Source: Hemicordylus capensis (taxonomy: Eukaryota > Chordata > Lepidosauria > Squamata > Cordylidae). Taken from it: a DNA stretch of 64,000 nt. The stretch covers positions 54,398,001-54,462,000 of the forward strand of contig NC_069662.1 in NCBI RefSeq assembly GCF_027244095.1, written 5' to 3'. A program made the position numbers and the translations under genes. Of this stretch, positions 54,049 through 64,000 are shown piece after piece (position 1 is the first letter of the stretch; each line of letters opens with the position of its first letter). Below the pieces are notes generated by a model, which was not told the DNA's origin, ran no database searches, and worked only from the letters and a program-made list of their open reading frames with translations.

Positions 54049-56062
54049 CTAAAGGGACGAAAAGGGCGTGAGGAACCATAAAAGGAACCGCGGAAAGCCC
54101 TGCGGGAGGAAGGCATCACCTTTCTCTTGTCCCAGGTTTCCGTCAGTATTGGTTCTAGCGCTGGGCCAAATAGATCCCCCCCCACACTTGAAAGGTGCAG
54201 ACATTAATGCCAATTTTGACTTATAGTCCACATTCCATGATTTTATCCAGAGTGACCTATGAATCGCCACTCCCACCCCCAAGGCCCTAGATGAGAATTG
54301 TATATTATCTAAGCTAGAATCGGCCATTAGGGCCGCTGCCTTGGCAATCTTATTAATACCCTGACGAAGTTTGGGTAGGTCTGTTGGGACCATCTTGACC
54401 AACTCCTTAGCGCAAAGCAGCAAAGCCCTGGCAAAGATGGAATTGGTAGTACATGCCTTGATGAAGGAGGCTGCAGAGTTGTGCAGCTTTCTTAGCAGAG
54501 CCTCACAACGGCGATCCTCCTGCGATTTGAGCTGTTTGTGTCCCTCAGCATGCACCACGGCCCTGGAGACCAGCTGGGCTACCGGTGGATCCACCCTAGG
54601 AGTGGCAAGAATTTTGCTAACCTTCTCTGGAAGCACATAATGCCTCTTAGGGATGTTCCCTATTGGCTTAGAAGCGGTTGGCCGTTGCCACTCAGCGTAC
54701 ATCACCTTCTGAAATAACGGTGGAAAAGGAACTATAGGATTGACAGGATCGGAGGCGGGAAAAACCTGCTGGTCAAGACCTGATGTGGTACCCTCTTGTT
54801 CTGGTGGGGTAATGTCATTAATAGTGCACTTGGCCTTGGAAAGTAGAATATCGAAGTCTGTAGGAGAGAAAAGTCTGGCAGAGTTAGGGATAGGAGGCAC
54901 TGCCTCTTCATCTGACAGTTCCCCATCCTCTTTTTCCAAGTCAGAGTGGTCTAGGGGGTCCCTAGGGGGTGAATGTGGAGTTCTCCCCTCTGGAGATGAA
55001 GGCCTGTCAGGCCTTAATGGAGGTGGTGGTGGGGAATTGGAGGAAGGGAGGGAAGTGGAATGGGTTGACATGGGGCCTGAGGAATAGGCTGTTGCAGATG
55101 ATTGTGTCTCTGCCCCTAGTCAGAAGATGATGAAGAGTAGCAAGAACATCTGCACTTAGAGGAGCGCTTATGGTAAAAAAAACTCTGGGTATAAACAATC
55201 CCCTCTCTGATATGGGAATGGCCCTACGCCTTGGACTTGAATCCAGGGAGGATGAGGATAGCCTGTCTGAACCCCGCCTATTAACCCTCCGTTTTCGGGT
55301 TGGACCCCTTTCTGGTAATGGATTTGGGGCTTCTTGCAGAGGAACAGGGCCTTTATCTATAATTGACTGAGGTTGCAGCGTTTCTACTGAACGTGGCCCT
55401 ATGGGGGGCAGTGTGATTGCAGAGGGCTGCAAAGCATAGGGTTCAGTTGCAATTTCCCGCCTAAAAAACTCCCTCAGCCACTGTGTTGCTCTGGGGGAAA
55501 ATGGAGCTTTACTTACTGCAGGAGACACCGGGTCTGGAAAACCTGCAGGGTCCACAGGTAACGGCGGGGAGGGGGACTTTGCCGGTTCTGCAAGCGAGTT
55601 CACCGTGATTATTGGGTCAGACGCCGGTAGATTGCACACCGGGCACCGGCCGCCCTTTTCTGTCTGAGAGCGCTTCAGATGGGCTTCCTTGTGCTTAGCT
55701 CCATTGCCAGCCACCTTTGATTTAGAGCGGCGGCAGACCACCTGAATCAGCAAGTGCTCGCTCAGGCGCTTGTGACCCTCCGCTCTGACTAGAGATTCCT
55801 TGTGTTTTCTCTTCCTTTTGCTCCCCTGCTCCCCAATATGCTTTGACTTCTTAAGGGCTTTCAGAGTTAACTGCCCTGAAGTAGAAGGCTCCATTGCCTG
55901 CGCCACCAGTACGGCGATCGGTAAAGGCAAGCACGGCGGGGCCGCCTCACTGTTAACTGCCGCTGCAGAGTTACTTCCCCGCGTGTTGCCCAGGTCCTGC
56001 GGCAACTGGGAAGCCTCCGACATGGAGCCCTGTAAGAGCTCTGCGGCATGTGAAATGTCCAT
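54049..56062 (-). pseudogene. DIRS B: gag-like region
   Basis: Basic and Ser/Pro-rich N-terminal half with a CPVCNLPASD motif. A central acidic stretch (DLEKEDGELSDEE) and a helical part (LVKMVPTDLPKLRQGINKIA) follow, the same order as in element A. Assigned by position and similarity to A. Confidence 0.65.
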
Positions 56063-56449
56063 CGGACTCCAAAAAAGCGGCGAAAATAAACAAAAAAGCG
56101 AAAACCTTTAGAGAAAAGCCAAAGGGTCCAAATTGAAAATAAGAACGGCAATTTGCAAACAGTTTTAAAATAGCCGAATAGAGCTCTCCTCCCGCCCTTG
56201 CACAAAACTAATAAGTGGGAGAGAGGTGAAAGGGAAATGGAAAGGAAAAATGAACAAAAGACAGACCAGAATCCTGTAAAAAGCTGGAGCTCTCTCTCCA
56301 GCTTTTTAGTCTAGTCCCGAGCGAGACAGAACTGGAACTGGGGAGCTAGCGACGCCTACAAAGAATTCACATGGTCCAGTTCTGTCTCGGGCATGCGCAG
56401 TTCGTAACCCTTCCTGAGGATCTCCTACCACTGGGCGGGGGAAGGAATA

Positions 56450-57096
56450 TATCATGTGTAGAGGGCAGAAATGGATCACACCATTAAACTCCTCGCCAAT
56501 CTTCTGCGGTGCCACAACACCATCCAGGCCTTCGAAAGGCACCATGAGAGGTGGGGCTGGGGCCGTGCTGGCAACCCTCCCTCTGTGCGGGCTGCCTTTA
56601 CAAAAGGCTTTGTAAGGCTCAGATTGGGAGCTTCCCATCCAAGCTTTGCAAAGCCGTTTCCAAAGGTGTTATGTGCTGGGGGCTGCCAATCCTCCCTCCA
56701 CAGGGGGAGCCTTTGCAAAGTGTCTAGAGAGAGGCACCATGAAGGAAGAGAAGGCTGCTAGCAGCTTTCCCTCCTTAGCAGCGCCCTTCCAGCACCTTGC
56801 GAAGGTCCAGTGGGGATACACCCACCTAACTTGTGAAAGGCTTTGGTATACGGGCTTAAGGAGAGGAGGCTGCTTGGTGGCAGCAGTTTCTCATTGCCCA
56901 GCCCCCTTGCCAGTCTTGAAAGGTGGCCAAGGTAATGAGAAAAGGCTGCCAGCCAGGAAACAGTCTCCTCAACCTGTGCCCCTTTAAATGCTGTGGAGGG
57001 TGCGAGGCAGTCACAGCTTGCCTCAGGTGAGCAAGAACCTGGGGCTGCTCCTACTTGGCAGGGAGAAAGTCCAGGAGGAGTAAGCTGAGTTTAGAG
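56450..57096. other. Unassigned GC-rich sequence
   Basis: Two imperfect copies of a block containing GGCACCATGA and TTTGCAAAG/TTTACAAAAGGC occur near 56540-56750. No domain or element could be named. Confidence 0.35.
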
Positions 57097-57244
57097 CAGG
57101 GCTGCTCAACTCTGGCCCTCCTGCAGATCTTGGCCTACAACTCCCCTAATCTCCCCTAATCCCCTAATCTATTGGCCACTGTGGCTGGGGATTATGGGAG
57201 TTGTTGTCCAAAAACATCTGGGGGGCCTAAGTTGAGCAGGCCTG
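57097..57244. mobile_element. hAT-type miniature element (copy of 11031)
   Basis: Ends CAGGGCTGCTCAACTC and GAGCAGGCCTG. Flanks GTTTAGAG and GCTTAAAG match at six of eight positions. It has internal CCCCTAATCT duplications absent from the 11031 copy. Confidence 0.7.
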
Positions 57245-57337
57245 GCTTAAAGGTATTAAGTGTTCACAACATTTCTGACCACTGGCTGCATGTGGAAATT
57301 TTTTTAAAAAATATTTCTAGTTAGGGTTGCCAAATTT

Positions 57338-57643
57338 AGGAACATAGGAACATACGAAGCTGCCACATACTGAGTCAGACCATTGGTCCATCTAGCTCAG
57401 TATTGTCTTCACAGACTGGCAGCGGCTTTTCCAAGGTTGCAGGCAGGAATCTCTCTCAGCCCTATCTTGGAGAAGCCAGGGAGGGAACTTGAAACCTTCT
57501 GCTCTTCCCAGAGCGGCTTCATCCCCTGAAGGGAATATCTTGCCGTGCTCACACATCAAGTCTCCCATTCATATGCAACCAGGGCAGACCCTGCTTAGCT
57601 AAGGGAACAAGTCATGCTTGCTACCACAAGACCAGCTCTCCTC
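57338..57643 (-). mobile_element. 5S-rRNA/tRNA composite SINE
   Basis: On the minus strand: GGTCTTGTGGTAGCAAGC head, CTAAGCAGGGTCTGCCCTGG and TGAATGGGAGAC (5S-like), then GAGAGATTCCTGCCTGCAAC and the AGCTTCGTATGTTCC tail. It is the best-preserved copy of the family. Confidence 0.82.
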
Positions 57644-57691
57644 TTTTTAAAAATTTTTTTTTAATTTCTTTTTAGTACGGCTGCTTTGAAG

Positions 57692-57945
57692 CCACCTAAT
57701 GGTGCAGCAGAGAAATGACTTGCCTAGCGAGCAAGAGGTTGCTGGTTCAAATCCCCGCTGGTGTGTTTCCCACCTTGGGCAGCAGCGATATAGGAAGGTG
57801 CTGAAAGGCATCATCTCATACTGTACGGGAGGAGGCAATGGTAAACCCCTCCTGTATTCTACCAAAGAAAACCACAGGGCTCTGTGGTCACCAGGAGTTC
57901 ACTCAACTCCTGCACAACTCGGCTCGACTGCACAACTTTACCTTT
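57692..57945 (+). mobile_element. tRNA-derived SINE, family with GGCAGCAGCGATA body
   Basis: Head CCACCTAATGGTGCAGCAGA, GGTTCAAATCCCCGC B box, TTGGGCAGCAGCGATATAGG, AAACCACAGGGCTCTGTGG and a CGACTGCACAACTTTACC end. Confidence 0.8.
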
Positions 57946-58321
57946 GGGGCTGCTTTTCTTTAAATATTTGCATGACAGCTACAAATATGACAGGCGCAGC
58001 TGCTCTTGTGGCCAGATTTACATGCAACAGCTTTTGAATAATTTAGACTCCTGCCTATCATACAAACTCTTCAAGACACAGGACCCTCAAGGTTGAGGAG
58101 AGAGAATGACAGACCCTAGTGCATAGTGAGTTTCACTTATTAATTTAAAAGGGCTTTGTCCTTTTTTGTTATTGTTTACTGAAGAATTGCTGTAAACCAA
58201 TCAAACAGCACAACACAAGTTGTGCATAGTATAGTCACTAGCCCCAAAAAGGGGGAAAGGGAGCTAAACATAAATAAATATTTTAACAAGAAGAAAAACA
58301 ATTCTCCCATGAACCAAACAT

Positions 58322-58870
58322 TGGGGCTATTCTCACGATCGGGAAAAATCAGGCTAGGAAAGCCTAGCCCGATTTTTCCTGATCGTGAGAACCACCAGGC
58401 TCAGCTGCGAGCCCGGTGGTTCTCAAGCGGGTAACCCACTCAAGTATCCCTCCTCTTAGCCCAGGTTTGTGGAGTGAGTGCTCTGCAAACCCGGGCTATC
58501 TGGTCATGAGTAGCCACAGCACGGCTCCGCGCCATGGCTACTTGTGAATAGACCCCCGGAGGATCTTAAAAAAAGCCGTCTCCTGGCTCTGAAAAGCCGC
58601 CTCCTGGCTCCGAGGGTCTCCTCAGTATGCCCTGTGCGCTCACGCAGGGCATACTGGGGCTTCCGGGGGCTGCGCGGCCCCCAAGCTCCCCAGCCTCCAC
58701 CGGCTCTGTCACGGAGCCGGCAATCGTGTGGGCGGCTGATCCAGCCGCCCAGCGCTCCATCCCAATCGTGAGTGGGGAGAGAGGGCTTAGCCCACTCCCA
58801 GCTCAGCTCACTAAACTGGATCTCACGGATCATGAGACCCAGCTCATTGATTGTGTGAGTATGTACTATT
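58322..58870. repeat. Palindrome-rich repeat, CTATTCTCACGATC type
   Basis: Starts with a perfect-looking hairpin (CTCACGATCGGGAAAAATC / GATTTTTCCTGATCGTGAG). It resembles the GTTCTCACGACC-type start of the arm at 19350 in layout (GAGAAC, GGTCATG). Ends and target duplication could not be fixed. Confidence 0.45.
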
Positions 58871-59285
58871 AAAACCCAAATAAGTCCATCATTCTGGAAA
58901 TTTGAAGGATTTGTCCATCTTCCTGAAGGTGACTTCCTCCCTAGCAGCAAGCTCCACCACATCTGTCAACCAATCATCCAGTTGTGGTCCAAGGGTGCAG
59001 AATTAGTCCCTTTGGGCTACTGATAAATTTGTAATCTGAGAGATTTAACCTAGAACAAGGCGAAACCTAGAACATGATCAAGGTTTTGGCGATATATAAA
59101 TGTGATAGATAGATAGATAGATAAACAGTTAACGCTAAGTTCATTTACTCAACTATCTCATTCCAATATAAGTGTATAGTGACATACTCCTCCCAAAAGT
59201 GAAGTCAATGTGTCCTGGAACACTGCATACTCCAAAAGGTAAAGTTGTGCCACCGAGTCGGTGTCGACTCAGCTTTACACACATG
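58871..59285. other. Unassigned, with SINE tail fragment
   Basis: An AGAT simple repeat lies near 59107-59124. 59239-59272 reads AGGTAAAGTTGTGCCACCGA, the minus-strand 3' end of the SINE family at 57692. No gene was seen. Confidence 0.4.
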
Positions 59286-59609
59286 CAGAGGCGTAACTAC
59301 CATTAGGCAAAGGGAGACAGTCATCTCGGGGCCCCACTGCCTCGAGGGGCCCCCCAGAGGCACGTCACATGACTCCCCGCCCACCCGTGTTGCACCCCCT
59401 ACAAATTATGTTGAGTCTCTTGGAGATCAGCAGTAGCAGAGAGTAAAAAAAACTAGATTCAATGTGAACTAGATATTCACTGTATTCATAATGGGATGTG
59501 AGTGTGAGTGCACTATATATTGTGAAATGTGTTTGTGTGTGTGTATATCAGCGAGGGGCCCATTTTAAAACCTTGTCTCTGGGCCCAATCCAACCTTGCT
59601 ACGCCCCTG
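59286..59609. mobile_element. hAT-type miniature element, CAGRGGCGTA family
   Basis: Ends CAGAGGCGTAACTA and, in reverse complement, CAGGGGCGTAGCAA. A perfect 8-bp duplication CACACATG flanks it (59278-59285, 59610-59617). No coding capacity. Confidence 0.87.
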
Positions 59610-59617
59610 CACACATG

Positions 59618-60451
59618 GCTTTGGGTTTGAATCTCCTTTGGCATGAAGAGTGTGAGTTCACATATCAGTTGCCTTTACTTTAAAGTCCCTTTTGGCTATC
59701 AGGAACCAGTACAGACAGAACTCTGTTTCCCCCCGAATCGAGCCTGCACATTCCAGCTTAGCCCAATTTTTGTCCGACTTAAAATGATCCTCTGTTTTCA
59801 GTGGCTTTTGAAAAAAGCCTGTTTTGCCCCGCCACTTTCCCTTGATGTGTGGAGTGGCATTTTTCAAAACTCAATGAAACAGAGTTTGACAGCTGTTGGG
59901 TATGGTCTGCTCTCAGTATTTGCAATTGCAAGCACTTGGTGGCAGGAAGGTTTTTAGCAGATTGGTTAAATTCTGTGGCAGGAGTCCAGGGGAGGGGGAG
60001 GGAGAAATTATTGTGTTAAATGCAAGCACAAACTGCAAAATGTGGGTCTTATCATAGGCTTTAGATATGCAGAATGGAGACTACAGCCTGATGTAACCTG
60101 AGCCTCTTTTTTTTTAGCTGTTTCACCTGCATTTTTCTTAATGACAGAGAAAGTAATGGTTTCTACTTTAAACTTCCCTGCCTCTGGGGTGTGTGTGTGG
60201 GGACACGAGGTGATAAAGGCATTCACTCACAAAGGCAAGTTCATTCTAAAAATCAGCAAAGATTTGGGTCAGATTTGGCTGGCTTGGGTTAAGCGTTCTG
60301 CTATTTGATCCCTTGGCAACCCATCATGCTGTTCTTCCACAACGCTGTCACACTAACAACAAACAAAAAGTTCTCTCACCTCCTTTTCTGTGAGATTTGG
60401 TTGAAGGAAAAACCCAGAACCAGCTGGTGGGAACACACAGGAAAAAGATTT
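59618..60451. other. Unassigned sequence
   Basis: The 104-residue frame at 59643 shows no domain and no splice support. No transposon ends were found. Confidence 0.35.
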
Positions 60452-60459
60452 GCCGGGAC

Positions 60460-61071
60460 TAGGGATGTGCATGGTCCGGACTGGTCCGGACCGGCACTGA
60501 GGGGGGGTCTCCCTTTAAGGGCGGGGGGGTAGAACTTACCCCTCCCGCCGCTTTTCCCCCTCCAGCGCTGAATTATTTTGTGAAGTGTTTGGGGCCCGAA
60601 CCGGTCCGGAGGCCATGTTGGAGGCCTCCGGACTGGTTCGGAGCCGGACCGAACCGGTCCGGCAGTCCGGCACTGAGCGGGGGTTTCCCTTTAAGGGCGG
60701 GGGGTAGAACTTACCCCTCCCACTGCTTTCCCCCCTCCGGCGCTGTACTGAAATGCGAAGTTTTGGGGGCGGCAGCGTTCTTCGCTGCCGCCCCTGCCCC
60801 TGTCGTCGCCTGCAAGTCTTTCTAAGAGCAGTACGCATGCGCGCGCGGTGACAGGCGTGCATGCGTACTGCTCTTAGAAAGACTTGCAGGCGACGATGGG
60901 GGCAGGGGTGGCAGCAAAGAACGATGCCGCCCCAAAAACTTCACATTTAACTACAGCGCCGGAGGGGGGAAAGCGGCGGGAGGGGTAAGTTCTACACACA
61001 CCCCACCCTTAAAGGGAGACACCCCCCCCCTCGGTGCCGGTCCGGCCCACTCCGGACAATGCACATCCATA
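60460..61071. mobile_element. hAT-type foldback miniature element
   Basis: Ends TAGGGATGTGCATGGTCC and, in reverse complement, TATGGATGTGCATTGTCC. A perfect 8-bp duplication GCCGGGAC flanks it (60452-60459, 61072-61079). Interior: long palindrome centred at about 60845 (AAGTCTTTCTAAGAGCAGTA and its complement) and repeated GGTCCGGAC-type blocks. Confidence 0.88.
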
Positions 61072-61288
61072 GCCGGGACCACAGAGCCATGTGGTTTTCT
61101 TTGGTAAAATACAAGAGGGGTTTACCATTGTCTTCTCTCCTGCAGTATGAGATTATGCATCTTACTATATTGCTGCTGCCTGATATTGGTGTTTCCCATA
61201 GTCTGGGAAACATACCAGTGGGGATTCAAACCAGCAACCTCTTGCTCCCTAGGCAAGGTACTTCCCTGCTGTGCCATTAGATGACACT
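61072..61288 (-). mobile_element. SINE (GGCAGCAGCGATA family), 3' end cut
   Basis: Minus-strand: GTGTCATCTAATGGCACAGC head, AGGTTGCTGGTTTGAATCC, CCCACTGGTATGTTTCCC, AAACCACATGGCTCTGTGG. It ends at the hAT element at 60460, which appears to have landed in or at the end of it. Confidence 0.7.
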
Positions 61289-61337
61289 GCAAAAGGTAAT
61301 GAACCCCAATCTGAAAAATCTGTCCAGGGTCCAATAA

Positions 61338-62653
61338 TAGGGGTGTGCAATTTGGATTTTCGGTGTTTCGATTTGGATCCGAATCGAAACACACCCATTT
61401 TGTTTTTGGGTCCGAATCTGACCCATCAGTCCTTTGCCCAATCCCTCTGCAATTGGGGTGGTAGCCTCCACCCATTAGGCACTACCACCCCACCCTACTC
61501 TTCCACCTCAGATGCCCCCTTTCTGCCCCAGATCTGCCCCAAAGAACAATGCACAGCGCGCGCGCACACACACACACACAAACAACTGCAGAGCTTTGTC
61601 AAGAGCCAGGTTTCCAAAGCAAGCATGATGTCACACAGATGCAACAGAGCAGCAGACTAGGCCCTAGGTCCAACAACAGTGCCCTGTCCTGATCCTCCCC
61701 CAAGCATTTTTTGTCCACCACAGCCGACAGGGAGACACAGTCAGCAACACGCGTTCAGTGAGGAGGATGCAAAACAACATTCTGCAAGCGGAGCAGCGAG
61801 GCTTGGCACGGGGCTCCCTCCTACCGCCCACACAAGTTTGAAGAGTGATGAATTGATGACACTGACAACAATGGCGGCACATAAGTTTTTGGTGCATTTC
61901 CGCAACGGATCGGTGCCTGTGGCATGGCTTGAGCTGTGAGCACTGTGAGCATAACCTACGTAGATGCAATCAATCTTGGAATAAAAATGCTGACAACTCA
62001 CAATATGACCCAATCTTCATTGCAAAAACAAAAAGTCTGCGCGTGCACAGACACAGTGAATTGAACCTGTCCTGTTCTTTGCCCACACCAGGTCACTCAA
62101 AAAAAAAAAAGCCGCATTAGGATAGGCAGAAAATTGCATTTTGGGGTTGCATTCCAATGCATACTGCTGGGGCAGGGGAGAAAGACTGTAGTCACATTAC
62201 TACCTGTGCATGCGTGTGTGCGTGCTCTGTGAAAGGGTTAGTGGATTTAGGGAGAGTAATGTGGCTGTGTCACCTCAGAATGCTGTGTGTGCTCTCTCGA
62301 AGTCTGCGTGAGACCAGCAGCAAGCTCATCGTTGGGCGGTGGGGTGGGGGTGCATGTGTGTATGTGCTGCTGCTTCAGTCACAGTAGTCTTCATGGGTGG
62401 GGAAAAACAAAGCATTATAAGCAAAGTCTCAGACAACAACAGACAATGTTGTAGACAAGTGAAAGTAAGCCAAGCCACATTTGAACAGAGAAATGAATGG
62501 ACAACAACAAATCAGATTCAGAATCACATTATCGCATTGAAACATGCATCAGACATTTTCAATTCAGCATCAATTCACAATAGTTGGTTAAGAAGCAATT
62601 CTTTGGGAACAGGCAAGCAGGCAAAGCAAACCCTCTCTGTGACAGTGTGCTCC

Positions 62654-62694
<41 letters not shown>

Positions 62695-64000
62695 GATCCA
62701 CACACATGCCATTGTACAGAGCACATAGCCTCCCAGAAACGTTCCTGACTGTGCCCCCTGCACACGCAGCAGCAGCCTTCCTCTGTGATGGATGGTGTGC
62801 CTGCTTCTGCCTTCCGGCCCTCAGGAGTGGGCAAGTGGGTGCTCCTGCAAAAGGGAGGGATCCACCACAGATTTTTGCTGCTGAGACAGTGACAACAGCT
62901 CCCATTGGCACTAGTCTCTATGGTGGCCAGCTATCACAACAGTGGGAAATGGGAGTTGTAGTCTCTCTCAGCAACATCTGGGAGAACCCCTCCCTGATGC
63001 AGGGAGCACTCACTTGCCCTAGCCCTGATTGCCAGCACAGAAGCAGTTCACCATCTCGGGCCGGCCGTGCAGCAGTGCCTTTGTGTGCGTGTCTGGATGT
63101 GCCAGCAGCACTAAGGGGCAGGGAGGGATGGCCTGTGACACATCTTTTGGCTGGGATGAGCTGCCGTGGTGTGGGAAGCGCTGCAAGGGGGGGGTACACG
63201 AGTCACTCGGCCTCCACAGCCAACTCAGGGTAGCCCAGCAGGGGGAGGTTTGCCTTCAAGAAGACGAGCTGCTCAACTAACTCAGCATCCAGGCGTGAGC
63301 ACAGAGGAGTCACCATGTCCCCGGCCATGGAGAACAACCTCTCACTCGAGTCACTGGTTGGTGGGCAAGGTCACCAACGGTCGCCAAGACTTTGTGATGC
63401 ATTGGCCAAAAGAGGAACGGCTCACTCTCCTTGTCTTCCGCCACCACCTCCAGGTACTGCAGAACACTCTGCTCAGCACAGCTGGAGCGAGGGGCAGGCT
63501 CCTCCCGTCTCCCTGGCAAGATACCAGCAAAGACCAGGAGGCCCCTCCTCTTGGGCAGCTCGCCAGGAGGCACAGTGCTGCCCTTCATCCTCGGGTCATA
63601 GAGGCATGCCAGGACATGCCATGCAGATGCACCCAAGGGTTTATTGAGCCACACCACCACCCCAGTCCTCAATTGACCTGCCAGGGCAATTGCATCCCCA
63701 GTGGTGAGAGTGGTCCAGAGATCACTCATTGCCTTCTCGAGGAGAAGAGCAGTGGACAAAGCCTGGCTCAGCGTGGCTGCCTCAGTACACAAGCTGCTTA
63801 TGGCAGAATAGAACGGCTTGAGTACTGAGACCAGCTCAGAAATGAGCTGCCAGTCCCTATGGACCAGCGTGCACACATCCAAGCTACCATGCCTTGCCAG
63901 GCTGTGGAGGGCTCCCTCTTGCTCATGTGTGCGCCAGAGCAAGAGAAAAGTGGAGTTCCATGGGGTAGCAACATCCTGGGGGAGCAGGTCTTCAGGCAGG
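61338..64000 (-). mobile_element. hAT transposon, 3' half, runs out of the window
   Basis: Left terminus TAGGGGTGTGCAATTTGG, then subterminal blocks (CCTTTGCCCAATCCC, GGCACTACCACCCCACCC, TTTCTGCCCCAGATCTGCCC) shared with the foldback elements at 24363 and 35096. The minus-strand transposase 3' end is at 63203. Between lie non-coding sequence, an AC run near 61568 and a (TG)n run at 62657-62691. The 5' end is outside. Confidence 0.72.
63203..64000 (-). pseudogene. hAT transposase C-terminal half
   Basis: Minus-strand protein with HRDWQLISELVSVLKPFYSA and LCTEAATLSQALSTALLLEK. Further on it has ACLYDPRMKGSTV (the LDPRFK-type motif). In another frame the dimerisation domain follows: TSDSSERLFSMAGDMVTP, then LDAELVEQLVFLKANLPLL and a stop at 63203. 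This is the hAT (Ac/ZBED-like) order. The last two parts lie in different frames with a break near 63400, so this copy is not active as it stands. The N-terminus lies beyond the window. Confidence 0.82.

Larger units (their letters stand above)
50468..56437 (-). mobile_element. DIRS-type retroelement B, fossil
   Basis: Minus-strand element, a different subfamily from A: its inverted ends (about 50500-50600 and 56310-56430, sharing TAGGAGATCCTCAGGAAGG and GGGGAGCTAGCGACGCCTAC) do not match A. The internal complementary region lies at about 50823-50912. Parts, in minus-strand order: gag-like, reverse transcriptase with RNase H, tyrosine recombinase. It is broken, with about three or four breaks, and of moderate age. 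Confidence 0.87.

Noticed and set aside
59643-59957. 104-residue frame near the end of the window
   Set aside because: No start context, domain or splice support. It ends in ordinary non-coding sequence.
62890-63003. Resemblance to the 11031/57097 miniature hAT (GGGAGTTGTAGT)
   Set aside because: Only about a dozen bases match; no ends or flanking duplication are visible.

Overview
The window looks like a squamate reptile (lizard-type) chromosome segment. It carries tRNA-derived Sauria/Squam-like SINEs, a 5S-rRNA/tRNA composite SINE, L1, L2 and a third LINE clade, many hAT miniature elements and two DIRS-type elements. No prokaryotic gene organisation is present. The species cannot be named from the sequence alone.

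Host gene. One spliced plus-strand gene runs through the first ~34-37 kb. I assign it to the LRRC37 family by comparison with family sequences from memory. Three leucine-rich-repeat exons (826-885, 7128-7199, 7980-8054) lead into a cysteine-rich exon (9001-9119). A region coding ~110-residue repeats and the conserved C-terminal domain (about 17750-18921) follows, then a transmembrane exon (23033-23137). Small cytoplasmic-tail exons come next (23875-23924, 27118-27154, 27627-27673, 31822-31872, 33808-34007). Splice phases agree from exon to exon on both sides of the 17.7-21.5 kb cassette region. No acceptor was found for the large exon, so splicing from 9119 into it is unresolved. That region has been copied several times in both orientations (14.5-21.5 kb) and one repeat unit is frameshifted. 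A possible further exon near 35.1 kb is split by a hAT element.

Transposable elements. The introns hold hAT-type miniature elements whose 8-bp target duplications can be read directly: 2919-3231, 11031-11164, 24363-26742, 32499-33000, 35096-37388 with 36316-36925 nested in it, 59286-59609 and 60460-61071. There is also a Tc1-type element with long inverted ends (30894-31673), an L2 LINE (11515-13330), a third LINE (14573-16150) and a retroviral 5' end fossil (13500-14477).

Right half. A nearly full-length minus-strand L1 (about 38630-50315) is split by a DIRS-type element (about 42263-48172). A second, different DIRS element lies beside it (about 50468-56437, minus). Both show inverted ends plus an internal complementary region. 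The last 2.7 kb holds the 3' half of a hAT element coding a degraded transposase. Its terminal and subterminal sequence resembles the foldback elements at 24.4 and 35.1 kb. I saw no second host gene.
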